A stretch of DNA of 60,000 nt. It comes from Strigamia acuminata. Taxonomy: Eukaryota; Arthropoda; Chilopoda; Geophilomorpha; Linotaeniidae. Made by a program: the position numbers and the translations under genes. The stretch is from contig OX442314.1 in the NCBI GenBank assembly GCA_949358305.1, forward strand, positions 29,003,118 to 29,063,117, written 5' to 3'. Below, piece after piece: positions 1 through 13,398 of this stretch (the stretch's first letter is position 1; every line of letters starts with the position of its first letter). The notes below the pieces were generated by a model. The model searched no databases and had not been told where the DNA came from. It saw only the letters and a program-made list of their open reading frames with translations.

Positions 1-550
1 CAAACAAAATAAAAACTTTAATATACAAGAAACGTACAATTCCACTCAACTTTGTTTCAAATTTTATTTATTGGATCATTGAAAATAAACAGTAGTGTTG
101 TGCACTGTACGCTTAAGTGTATACCGGCGATGCGTTGTTTTGTGGTGGGGATTTGCCTCGATAATTGATCTTTTCTCTTTGTTTGCAATATTTTTTTGGC
201 CTTTTTTGTTGATTTTTCGGTTTGAAATTGTTTTTTTCCGGTGTAATTTAAGTGGTGGAAGGTTGTTGGCGTGTGTTGAGGGTAATTTTGGCGGTTTTTG
301 GGTCGGGATTAGTGTTTTCTGCGATTTTTGATCGGTATTTGGGGTTTGATGCAGCGGATAGCGCATGCGAATCGCCGTCGACCGTAGCATTAGCAATTGC
401 AACCTGCCGCGCTATGCCACACAATGTGCCGCCGCGATAGGCCATCGAATCCGAATGTGTGTGATGCGAAACGCGAGTACGCGCGCGGAGAACGCGCGGC
501 AATGCTAGCAACAGGAGCGCAACTGCCCAAGAAATTGCTCAACAATAAAA

Positions 551-570
551 GGCACGTGGAAGCACGTGCC
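551..570. repeat. Palindromic length switch, long form
   Basis: GGCACGTGGAAGCACGTGCC can pair as an 8-bp stem with a GAAG loop and carries two CACGTG words (E-box core). Long units (1, 5039, 6725, 10087, 24835, 29873) carry this form. It also occurs in the units flanking the palindrome core, near 18448 and 20131 on the left and near 23700 on the right. Confidence 0.85.
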
Positions 571-655
571 TGAAACAATAGGCACTTCAAATAAAGTTAT
601 TGTTAAAAAACGGGCTTGAAAACCAACAATTACACAATAATTAAGGGGCAAGAAA

Positions 656-682
656 TGAACTTTGCTGCAATGCAAAGTTCTC
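656..682. repeat. Short hairpin within each satellite unit
   Basis: GAACTTTGC and GCAAAGTTC form a perfect 9-bp stem around TGCAAT. It recurs unchanged in every unit and in the inverted copies. No run of T follows it, so it is not a terminator. No function is claimed. Confidence 0.55.
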
Positions 683-1050
683 AAAATACAGAGAAATGAA
701 AGTTACACTTGTATAAAGAATTGACAATGTTTGAAACCAATAAAAACTACAAAAACACACTTGTAAAAAACCCAAAACAACCCCCAGAATGAATTATTTG
801 ACTCAAATTAACCCTAAAACGGTCTTGGAGGTCGTGCAGACGACAGAGTCGGATCGGAAGGTTGCTAAAACCTGACGCCAAAACTAGCAATGGGACAGCT
901 AGTTAGAAAACAGCTTTTTCATCAATCATGAACGCTGAAAACCTCACCCAGGGGTAGAAAATGATGGAGAGAACGTTTTCGCCATCTAAAACGGTCTAAA
1001 ACGGGTCTAAAATGCCTAAACCGGCACCTGGAACGTGGCGCAGTTGTTGG

Positions 1051-1341
1051 GTCAAATATTGTCAAAAATCAGTGGAAATTTGTCAAATACTGGCAAAAAT
1101 CTGCTGAAATTTGTCAAAAATTGCCAAATTTTGGCGCAAGTTACGTGAGGTTTGCGCGCATCCAACTATGACGAAAAATCCATGCGTGTGCACGCGCGAT
1201 TTACTGGCGCGTTGGAAGCGTTAAAATAAATTTTTCCAATATCTAACACAATTTGCACCGAATTATGGCAATTTTTGACAAATTTACATGGATTTTTGCC
1301 AGTATTTGACAAATTTCCACGGATTTTTGACAATATTTGAC
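1051..1341. repeat. Fold-back inside the satellite unit (shown in unit 1)
   Basis: Bases 1051-1125 are the inverted complement of 1267-1341 with about 6 mismatches in 75, around a 141-nt loop. A transcript or single strand could form a long hairpin. A third, diverged copy of the same motif lies in direct orientation at about 1431-1515. The arrangement recurs in every full unit, for example 2727-3017 in unit 2, and reads like an embedded non-autonomous inverted-repeat element that was amplified with the satellite. No terminal duplication was identified. Confidence 0.75.
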
Positions 1342-2236
1342 AAATTCCAGACAAATTTCAGACAAATTTCAATTAATTTTTGAAATTTTATGAGAAATTT
1401 CAGCAAATGTTTGAGGATTGAGGAAATCTTCTGAAATTTGTCAAATATAGGCAAAAATCTTCTGAAATTTGTCAAATACAGGCAAAAATCTGCTGAAATT
1501 TGTCAAAAATTGCCCAAATTCCGTGCAAGTTTTGCAAGTTTTGCGCGCATCAAATCGTATGCGCGCCTATACTATTGCACGAGCGCATTGACGCGTGATG
1601 AACACCGACCACGTTTACGAAGTGAATTCGAGCTACAAAAGTATCGAGTCGCCATTCTATGATGGAAAAAAAAAATTAAGTGTAAACAAACAAAATAAAA
1701 ACTTTAATATACAAGAAACGTACAATTCCACTCAACTTTGTTTCAAATTTTATTTATTGGATCATTGAAAATAAACAGTAGTGTTGTGCACTGTACGCTT
1801 AAGTGTATACCGGCGATGCGTTGTTTTGTGGTGGGGATTTGCCTCGATAATTGATCTTTTCTCTTTGTTTGCAATATTTTTTTGGCCTTTTTTGTTGATT
1901 TTTCGGTTTGAAATTGTTTTTTTCCGGTGTAATTTAAGTGGTGGAAGGTTGTTGGCGTGTGTTGAGGGTAATTTTGGCGGTTTTTGGGTCGGGATTAGTG
2001 TTTTCTGCGATTTTTTATCGGTATTTGGGGTTTGATGCAGCGGATAGCGCATGCGAAACGCCGTCGACCGTAGCATTAGCAATTGCAACGTGCCGCGCTA
2101 TGCCACACAATGTGCCGCCGCGATATGCCATCGAATCCGAATGTGTGTGATGCGAAACGCGAGTACGCGCGCGGAGAACGCGCGGCAATGCTAGCAACAG
2201 GAGCGCAACTGCCCAAGAAATTGCTCAACAATAAAA

Positions 2237-2246
2237 GGCACGTGCC
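2237..2246. repeat. Palindromic length switch, short form
   Basis: GGCACGTGCC, a perfect 10-bp palindrome with one CACGTG, replaces the 20-nt hairpin of the long form. Loss of one half-hairpin by slippage explains the exact 10-bp difference. Units starting at 1687, 3363, 8411, 11773, 26521, 28197 and 31559 carry it. Confidence 0.85.
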
Positions 2247-5200
2247 TGAAACAATAGGCACTTCAAATAAAGTTATTGTTAAAAAATGGGCCTGAAAACC
2301 AACAATTACACAATAATTAAGGGGCAAGAAATGAACTTTGCTGCAATGCAAAGTTCTCAAAATACAGAGAAATGAAAGTTACACTTGTATAAAGAATTGA
2401 CAATGTTTGAAACCAATAAAAACTACAAAAACACACTTGTAAAAAACCCAAAACAACCCCCAGAATGAATTATTTGACTCAAATTAACCCTAAAACGGTC
2501 TTGGAGGTCGTGCAGACGACAGAGTCGGATCGGAAGGTTGCTAAAACCTGACGCCAAAACTAGCAATGGGACAGCTAGTTAGAAAACAGCTTTTTCATCA
2601 ATCATGAACGCTGAAAACCTCACCCAGGGGTAGAAAATGATGGAGAGAACGTTTTCGCCATCTAAAACGGTCTAAAACGGGTCTAAAATGCCTAAACCGG
2701 CGCCTGGAACGTGGCGCAGTTGTTGGGTCAAATATTGTCAAAAATCAGTGGAAATTTGTCAAATACTGGCAAAAATCTGCTGAAATTTGTCAAAAATTGC
2801 CAAATTTTGGCGCAAGTTACGTGAGGTTTGCGCGCATCCAACTATGACGAAAAATCCATGCGTGTGCACGCGCGATTTACTGGCGCGTTGGAAGCGTTAA
2901 AATAAATTTTTCCAATATCTAACACAATTTGCACCGAATTATGGCAATTTTTGACAAATTTACATGGATTTTTGCCAGTATTTGACAAATTTCCACGGAT
3001 TTTTGACAATATTTGACAAATTCCAGACAAATTTCAGACAAATTTCAATTAATTTTTGAAATTTTATGAGAAATTTCAGCAAATGTTTGAGGATTGAGGA
3101 AATCTTCTGAAATTTGTCAAATATAGGCAAAAATCTTCTGAAATTTGTCAAATACAGGCAAAAATCTGCTGAAATTTGTCAAAAATTGCCCAAATTCCGT
3201 GCAAGTTTTGCAAGTTTTGCGCGCATCAAATCGTATGCGCGCCTATACTATTGCACGAGCGCATTGACGCGTGATGAACACCGACCACGTTTACGAAGTG
3301 AATTCGAGCTACAAAAGTATCGAGTCGCCATTCTATGATGGAAAAAAAAAATTAAGTGTAAACAAACAAAATAAAAACTTTAATATACAAGAAACGTACA
3401 ATTCCACTCAACTTTGTTTCAAATTTTATTTATTGGATCATTGAAAATAAACAGTAGTGTTGTGCACTGTACGCTTAAGTGTATACCGGCGATGCGTTGT
3501 TTTGTGGTGGGGATTTGCCTCGATAATTGATCTTTTCTCTTTGTTTGCAATATTTTTTTGGCCTTTTTTGTTGATTTTTCGGTTTGAAATTGTTTTTTTC
3601 CGGTGTAATTTAAGTGGTGGAAGGTTGTTGGCGTGTGTTGAGGGTAATTTTGGCGGTTTTTGGGTCGGGATTAGTGTTTTCTGCGATTTTTTATCGGTAT
3701 TTGGGGTTTGATGCAGCGGATAGCGCATGCGAATCGCCGTCGACCGTAGCATTAGCAATTGCAACGTGCCGCGCTATGCCACACAATGTGCCGCCGCGAT
3801 ATGCCATCGAATCCGAATGTGTGTGATGCGAAACGCGAGTACGCGCGCGGAGAACGCGCGGCAATGCTAGCAACAGGAGCGCAACTGCCCAAGAAATTGC
3901 TCAACAATAAAAGGCACGTGCCTGAAACAATAGGCACTTCAAATAAAGTTATTGTTAAAAAACGGGCTTGAAAACCAACAATTACACAATAATTAAGGGG
4001 CAAGAAATGAACTTTGCTGCAATGCAAAGTTCTCAAAATACAGAGAAATGAAAGTTACACTTGTATAAAGAATTGACAATGTTTGAAACCAATAAAAACT
4101 ACAAAAACACACTTGTAAAAAACCCAAAACAACCCCCAGAATGAATTATTTGACTCAAATTAACCCTAAAACGGTCTTGGAGGTCGTGCAGACGACAGAG
4201 TCGGATCGGAAGGTTGCTAAAACCTGACGCCAAAACTAGCAATGGGACAGCTAGTTAGAAAACAGCTTTTTCATCAATCATGAACGCTGAAAACCTCACC
4301 CAGGGGTAGAAAATGATGGAGAGAACGTTTTCGCCATCTAAAACGGTCTAAAACGGGTCTAAAATGCCTAAACCGGCGCCTGGAACGTGGCGCAGTTGTT
4401 GGGTCAAATATTGTCAAAAATCAGTGGAAATTTGTCAAATACTGGCAAAAATCTGCTGAAATTTGTCAAAAATTGCCAAATTTTGGCGCAAGTTACGTGA
4501 GGTTTGCGCGCATCCAACTATGACGAAAAATCCATGCGTGTGCACGCGCGATTTACTGGCGCGTTGGAAGCGTTAAAATAAATTTTTCCAATATCTAACA
4601 CAATTTGCACCGAATTATGGCAATTTTTGACAAATTTACATGGATTTTTGCCAGTATTTGACAAATTTCCACGGATTTTTGACAATATTTGACAAATTCC
4701 AGACAAATTTCAGACAAATTTCAATTAATTTTTGAAATTTTATGAGAAATTTCAGCAAATGTTTGAGGATTGAGGAAATCTTCTGAAATTTGTCAAATAT
4801 AGGCAAAAATCTTCTGAAATTTGTCAAATACAGGCAAAAATCTGCTGAAATTTGTCAAAAATTGCCCAAATTCCGTGCAAGTTTTGCAAGTTTTGCGCGC
4901 ATCAAATCGTATGCGCGCCTATACTATTGCACGAGCGCATTGACGCGTGATGAACACCGACCACGTTTACGAAGTGAATTCGAGCTACAAAAGTATCGAG
5001 TCGCCATTCTATGATGGAAAAAAAAAATTAAGTGTAAACAAACAAAATAAAAACTTTAATATACAAGAAACGTACAATTCCACTCAACTTTGTTTCAAAT
5101 TTTATTTATTGGATCATTGAAAATAAACAGTAGTGTTGTGCACTGTACGCTTAAGTGTATACCGGCGATGCGTTGTTTTGTGGTGGGGATTTGCCTCGAT

Positions 5201-8200
5201 AATTGATCTTTTCTCTTTGTTTGCAATATTTTTTTGGCCTTTTTTGTTGATTTTTCGGTTTGAAATTGTTTTTTTCCGGTGTAATTTAAGTGGTGGAAGG
5301 TTGTTGGCGTGTGTTGAGGGTAATTTTGGCGGTTTTTGGGTCGGGATTAGTGTTTTCTGCGATTTTTTATCGGTATTTGGGGTTTGATGCAGCGGATAGC
5401 GCATGCGAATCGCCGTCGACCGTAGCATTAGCAATTGCAACGTGCCGCGCTATGCCGCACAATGTGCCGCCGCGATATGCCATCGAATCCGAATGTGTGT
5501 GATGCGAAACGCGAGTACGCGCGCGGAGAACGCGCGGCAATGCTAGCAACAGGAGCGCAACTGCCCAAGAAATTGCTCAACAATAAAAGGCACGTGGAAG
5601 CACGTGCCTGAAACAATAGGCACTTCAAATAAAGTTATTGTTAAAAAACGGGCTTGAAAACCAACAATTACACAATAATTAAGGGGCAAGAAATGAACTT
5701 TGCTGCAATGCAAAGTTCTCAAAATACAGAGAAATGAAAGTTACACTTGTATAAAGAATTGACAATGTTTGAAACCAATAAAAACTACAAAAACACACTT
5801 GTAAAAAACCCAAAACAACCCCCAGAATGAATTATTTGACTCAAATTAACCCTAAAACGGTCTTGGAGGTCGTGCAGACGACAGAGTCGGATCGGAAGGT
5901 TGCTAAAACCTGACGCCAAAACTAGCAATGGGACAGCTAGTTAGAAAACAGCTTTTTCATCAATCATGAACGCTGAAAACCTCACCCAGGGGTAGAAAAT
6001 GATGGAGAGAACGTTTTCGCCATCTAAAACGGTCTAAAACGGGTCTAAAATGCCTAAACCGGCACCTGGAACGTGGCGCAGTTGTTGGGTCAAATATTGT
6101 CAAAAATCAGTGGAAATTTGTCAAATACTGGCAAAAATCTGCTGAAATTTGTCAAAAATTGCCAAATTTTGGCGCAAGTTACGTGAGGTTTGCGCGCATC
6201 CAACTATGACGAAAAATCCATGCGTGTGCACGCGCGATTTACTGGCGCGTTGGAAGCGTTAAAATAAATTTTTCCAATATCTAACACAATTTGCACCGAA
6301 TTATGGCAATTTTTGACAAATTTACATGGATTTTTGCCAGTATTTGACAAATTTCCACGGATTTTTGACAATATTTGACAAATTCCAGACAAATTTCAGA
6401 CAAATTTCAATTAATTTTTGAAATTTTATGAGAAATTTCAGCAAATGTTTGAGGATTGAGGAAATCTTCTGAAATTTGTCAAATATAGGCAAAAATCTTC
6501 TGAAATTTGTCAAATACAGGCAAAAATCTGCTGAAATTTGTCAAAAATTGCCCAAATTCCGTGCAAGTTTTGCAAGTTTTGCGCGCATCAAATCGTATGC
6601 GCGCCTATACTATTGCACGAGCGCATTGACGCGTGATGAACACCGACCACGTTTACGAAGTGAATTCGAGCTACAAAAGTATCGAGTCGCCATTCTATGA
6701 TGGAAAAAAAAAATTAAGTGTAAACAAACAAAATAAAAACTTTAATATACAAGAAACGTACAATTCCACTCAACTTTGTTTCAAATTTTATTTATTGGAT
6801 CATTGAAAATAAACAGTAGTGTTGTGCACTGTACGCTTAAGTGTATACCGGCGATGCGTTGTTTTGTGGTGGGGATTTGCCTCGATAATTGATCTTTTCT
6901 CTTTGTTTGCAATATTTTTTTGGCCTTTTTTGTTGATTTTTCGGTTTGAAATTGTTTTTTTCCGGTGTAATTTAAGTGGTGGAAGGTTGTTGGCGTGTGT
7001 TGAGGGTAATTTTGGCGGTTTTTGGGTCGGGATTAGTGTTTTCTGCGATTTTTTATCGGTATTTGGGGTTTGATGCAGCGGATAGCGCATGCGAATCGCC
7101 GTCGACCGTAGCATTAGCAATTGCAACGTGCCGCGCTATGCCGCACAATGTGCCGCCGCGATATGCCATCGAATCCGAATGTGTGTGATGCGAAACGCGA
7201 GTACGCGCGCGGAGAACGCGCGGCAATGCTAGCAACAGGAGCGCAACTGCCCAAGAAATTGCTCAACAATAAAAGGCACGTGGAAGCACGTGCCTGAAAC
7301 AATAGGCACTTCAAATAAAGTTATTGTTAAAAAACGGGCTTGAAAACCAACAATTACACAATAATTAAGGGGCAAGAAATGAACTTTGCTGCAATGCAAA
7401 GTTCTCAAAATACAGAGAAATGAAAGTTACACTTGTATAAAGAATTGACAATGTTTGAAACCAATAAAAACTACAAAAACACACTTGTAAAAAACCCAAA
7501 ACAACCCCCAGAATGAATTATTTGACTCAAATTAACCCTAAAACGGTCTTGGAGGTCGTGCAGACGACAGAGTCGGATCGGAAGGTTGCTAAAACCTGAC
7601 GCCAAAACTAGCAATGGGACAGCTAGTTAGAAAACAGCTTTTTCATCAATCATGAACGCTGAAAACCTCACCCAGGGGTAGAAAATGATGGAGAGAACGT
7701 TTTCGCCATCTAAAACGGTCTAAAACGGGTCTAAAATGCCTAAACCGGCACCTGGAACGTGGCGCAGTTGTTGGGTCAAATATTGTCAAAAATCAGTGGA
7801 AATTTGTCAAATACTGGCAAAAATCTGCTGAAATTTGTCAAAAATTGCCAAATTTTGGCGCAAGTTACGTGAGGTTTGCGCGCATCCAACTATGACGAAA
7901 AATCCATGCGTGTGCACGCGCGATTTACTGGCGCGTTGGAAGCGTTAAAATAAATTTTTCCAATATCTAACACAATTTGCACCGAATTATGGCAATTTTT
8001 GACAAATTTACATGGATTTTTGCCAGTATTTGACAAATTTCCACGGATTTTTGACAATATTTGACAAATTCCAGACAAATTTCAGACAAATTTCAATTAA
8101 TTTTTGAAATTTTATGAGAAATTTCAGCAAATGTTTGAGGATTGAGGAAATCTTCTGAAATTTGTCAAATATAGGCAAAAATCTTCTGAAATTTGTCAAA

Positions 8201-11200
8201 TACAGGCAAAAATCTGCTGAAATTTGTCAAAAATTGCCCAAATTCCGTGCAAGTTTTGCAAGTTTTGCGCGCATCAAATCGTATGCGCGCCTATACTATT
8301 GCACGAGCGCATTGACGCGTGATGAACACCGACCACGTTTACGAAGTGAATTCGAGCTACAAAAGTATCGAGTCGCCATTCTATGATGGAAAAAAAAAAT
8401 TAAGTGTAAACAAACAAAATAAAAACTTTAATATACAAGAAACGTACAATTCCACTCAACTTTGTTTCAAATTTTATTTATTGGATCATTGAAAATAAAC
8501 AGTAGTGTTGTGCACTGTACGCTTAAGTGTATACCGGCGATGCGTTGTTTTGTGGTGGGGATTTGCCTCGATAATTGATCTTTTCTCTTTGTTTGCAATA
8601 TTTTTTTGGCCTTTTTTGTTGATTTTTCGGTTTGAAATTGTTTTTTTCCGGTGTAATTTAAGTGGTGGAAGGTTGTTGGCGTGTGTTGAGGGTAATTTTG
8701 GCGGTTTTTGGGTCGGGATTAGTGTTTTCTGCGATTTTTTATCGGTATTTGGGGTTTGATGCAGCGGATAGCGCATGCGAATCGCCGTCGACCGTAGCAT
8801 TAGCAATTGCAACGTGCCGCGCTATGCCACACAATGTGCCGCCGCGATATGCCATCGAATCCGAATGTGTGTGATGCGAAACGCGAGTACGCGCGCGGAG
8901 AACGCGCGGCAATGCTAGCAACAGGAGCGCAACTGCCCAAGAAATTGCTCAACAATAAAAGGCACGTGCCTGAAACAATAGGCACTTCAAATAAAGTTAT
9001 TGTTAAAAAACGGGCTTGAAAACCAACAATTACACAATAATTAAGGGGCAAGAAATGAACTTTGCTGCAATGCAAAGTTCTCAAAATACAGAGAAATGAA
9101 AGTTACACTTGTATAAAGAATTGACAATGTTTGAAACCAATAAAAACTACAAAAACACACTTGTAAAAAACCCAAAACAACCCCCAGAATGAATTATTTG
9201 ACTCAAATTAACCCTAAAACGGTCTTGGAGGTCGTGCAGACGACAGAGTCGGATCGGAAGGTTGCTAAAACCTGACGCCAAAACTAGCAATGGGACAGCT
9301 AGTTAGAAAACAGCTTTTTCATCAATCATGAACGCTGAAAACCTCACCCAGGGGTAGAAAATGATGGAGAGAACGTTTTCGCCATCTAAAACGGTCTAAA
9401 ACGGGTCTAAAATGCCTAAACCGGCGCCTGGAACGTGGCGCAGTTGTTGGGTCAAATATTGTCAAAAATCAGTGGAAATTTGTCAAATACTGGCAAAAAT
9501 CTGCTGAAATTTGTCAAAAATTGCCAAATTTTGGCGCAAGTTACGTGAGGTTTGCGCGCATCCAACTATGACGAAAAATCCATGCGTGTGCACGCGCGAT
9601 TTACTGGCGCGTTGGAAGCGTTAAAATAAATTTTTCCAATATCTAACACAATTTGCACCGAATTATGGCAATTTTTGACAAATTTACATGGATTTTTGCC
9701 AGTATTTGACAAATTTCCACGGATTTTTGACAATATTTGACAAATTCCAGACAAATTTCAGACAAATTTCAATTAATTTTTGAAATTTTATGAGAAATTT
9801 CAGCAAATGTTTGAGGATTGAGGAAATCTTCTGAAATTTGTCAAATATAGGCAAAAATCTTCTGAAATTTGTCAAATACAGGCAAAAATCTGCTGAAATT
9901 TGTCAAAAATTGCCCAAATTCCGTGCAAGTTTTGCAAGTTTTGCGCGCATCAAATCGTATGCGCGCCTATACTATTGCACGAGCGCATTGACGCGTGATG
10001 AACACCGACCACGTTTACGAAGTGAATTCGAGCTACAAAAGTATCGAGTCGCCATTCTATGATGGAAAAAAAAAATTAAGTGTAAACAAACAAAATAAAA
10101 ACTTTAATATACAAGAAACGTACAATTCCACTCAACTTTGTTTCAAATTTTATTTATTGGATCATTGAAAATAAACAGTAGTGTTGTGCACTGTACGCTT
10201 AAGTGTATACCGGCGATGCGTTGTTTTGTGGTGGGGATTTGCCTCGATAATTGATCTTTTCTCTTTGTTTGCAATATTTTTTTGGCCTTTTTTGTTGATT
10301 TTTCGGTTTGAAATTGTTTTTTTCCGGTGTAATTTAAGTGGTGGAAGGTTGTTGGCGTGTGTTGAGGGTAATTTTGGCGGTTTTTGGGTCGGGATTAGTG
10401 TTTTCTGCGATTTTTTATCGGTATTTGGGGTTTGATGCAGCGGATAGCGCATGCGAATCGCCGTCGACCGTAGCATTAGCAATTGCAACGTGCCGCGCTA
10501 TGCCGCACAATGTGCCGCCGCGATATGCCATCGAATCCGAATGTGTGTGATGCGAAACGCGAGTACGCGCGCGGAGAACGCGCGGCAATGCTAGCAACAG
10601 GAGCGCAACTGCCCAAGAAATTGCTCAACAATAAAAGGCACGTGGAAGCACGTGCCTGAAACAATAGGCACTTCAAATAAAGTTATTGTTAAAAAACGGG
10701 CTTGAAAACCAACAATTACACAATAATTAAGGGGCAAGAAATGAACTTTGCTGCAATGCAAAGTTCTCAAAATACAGAGAAATGAAAGTTACACTTGTAT
10801 AAAGAATTGACAATGTTTGAAACCAATAAAAACTACAAAAACACACTTGTAAAAAACCCAAAACAACCCCCAGAATGAATTATTTGACTCAAATTAACCC
10901 TAAAACGGTCTTGGAGGTCGTGCAGACGACAGAGTCGGATCGGAAGGTTGCTAAAACCTGACGCCAAAACTAGCAATGGGACAGCTAGTTAGAAAACAGC
11001 TTTTTCATCAATCATGAACGCTGAAAACCTCACCCAGGGGTAGAAAATGATGGAGAGAACGTTTTCGCCATCTAAAACGGTCTAAAACGGGTCTAAAATG
11101 CCTAAACCGGCACCTGGAACGTGGCGCAGTTGTTGGGTCAAATATTGTCAAAAATCAGTGGAAATTTGTCAAATACTGGCAAAAATCTGCTGAAATTTGT

Positions 11201-13398
11201 CAAAAATTGCCAAATTTTGGCACAAGTTACGTGAGGTTTGCGCGCATCCAACTATGACGAAAAATCCATGCGTGTGCACGCGCGATTTACTGGCGCGTTG
11301 GAAGCGTTAAAATAAATTTTTCCAATATCTAACACAATTTGCACCGAATTATGGCAATTTTTGACAAATTTACATGGATTTTTGCCAGTATTTGACAAAT
11401 TTCCACGGATTTTTGACAATATTTGACAAATTCCAGACAAATTTCAGACAAATTTCAATTAATTTTTGAAATTTTATGAGAAATTTCAGCAAATGTTTGA
11501 GGATTGAGGAAATCTTCTGAAATTTGTCAAATATAGGCAAAAATCTTCTGAAATTTGTCAAATACAGGCAAAAATCTGCTGAAATTTGTCAAAAATTGCC
11601 CAAATTCCGTGCAAGTTTTGCAAGTTTTGCGCGCATCAAATCGTATGCGCGCCTATACTATTGCACGAGCGCATTGACGCGTGATGAACACCGACCACGT
11701 TTACGAAGTGAATTCGAGCTACAAAAGTATCGAGTCGCCATTCTATGATGGAAAAAAAAAATTAAGTGTAAACAAACAAAATAAAAACTTTAATATACAA
11801 GAAACGTACAATTCCACTCAACTTTGTTTCAAATTTTATTTATTGGATCATTGAAAATAAACAGTAGTGTTGTGCACTGTACGCTTAAGTGTATACCGGC
11901 GATGCGTTGTTTTGTGGTGGGGATTTGCCTCGATAATTGATCTTTTCTCTTTGTTTGCAATATTTTTTTGGCCTTTTTTGTTGATTTTTCGGTTTGAAAT
12001 TGTTTTTTTCCGGTGTAATTTAAGTGGTGGAAGGTTGTTGGCGTGTGTTGAGGGTAATTTTGGCGGTTTTTGGGTCGGGATTAGTGTTTTCTGCGATTTT
12101 TTATCGGTATTTGGGGTTTGATGCAGCGGATAGCGCATGCGAATCGCCGTCGACCGTAGCATTAGCAATTGCAACGTGCCGCGCTATGCCACACAATGTG
12201 CCGCCGCGATATGCCATCGAATCCGAATGTGTGTGATGCGAAACGCGAGTACGCGCGCGGAGAACGCGCGGCAATGCTAGCAACAGGAGCGCAACTGCCC
12301 AAGAAATTGCTCAACAATAAAAGGCACGTGCCTGAAACAATAGGCACTTCAAATAAAGTTATTGTTAAAAAACGGGCTTGAAAACCAACAATTACACAAT
12401 AATTAAGGGGCAAGAAATGAACTTTGCTGCAATGCAAAGTTCTCAAAATACAGAGAAATGAAAGTTACACTTGTATAAAGAATTGACAATGTTTGAAACC
12501 AATAAAAACTACAAAAACACACTTGTAAAAAACCCAAAACAACCCCCAGAATGAATTATTTGACTCAAATTAACCCTAAAACGGTCTTGGAGGTCGTGCA
12601 GACGACAGAGTCGGATCGGAAGGTTGCTAAAACCTGACGCCAAAACTAGCAATGGGACAGCTAGTTAGAAAACAGCTTTTTCATCAATCATGAACGCTGA
12701 AAACCTCACCCAGGGGTAGAAAATGATGGAGAGAACGTTTTCGCCATCTAAAACGGTCTAAAACGGGTCTAAAATGCCTAAACCGGCGCCTGGAACGTGG
12801 CGCAGTTGTTGGGTCAAATATTGTCAAAAATCAGTGGAAATTTGTCAAATACTGGCAAAAATCTGCTGAAATTTGTCAAAAATTGCCAAATTTTGGCGCA
12901 AGTTACGTGAGGTTTGCGCGCATCCAACTATGACGAAAAATCCATGCGTGTGCACGCGCGATTTACTGGCGCGTTGGAAGCGTTAAAATAAATTTTTCCA
13001 ATATCTAACACAATTTGCACCGAATTATGGCAATTTTTGACAAATTTACATGGATTTTTGCCAGTATTTGACAAATTTCCACGGATTTTTGACAATATTT
13101 GACAAATTCCAGACAAATTTCAGACAAATTTCAATTAATTTTTGAAATTTTATGAGAAATTTCAGCAAATGTTTGAGGATTGAGGAAATCTTCTGAAATT
13201 TGTCAAATATAGGCAAAAATCTTCTGAAATTTGTCAAATACAGGCAAAAATCTGCTGAAATTTGTCAAAAATTGCCCAAATTCCGTGCAAGTTTTGCAAG
13301 TTTTGCGCGCATCAAATCGTATGCGCGCCTATACTATTGCACGAGCGCATTGACGCGTGATGAACACCGACCACGTTTACGAAGTGAATTCGAGCTAC

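Noticed and set aside
76-402. Minus-strand 108-codon Lys/His/Thr-rich frame present in every satellite unit
   Set aside because: It is repeated only because the unit is repeated. A plus-strand frame overlaps it, it has low complexity and no domain. Synonymous versus non-synonymous counts across units would be needed to revive it.
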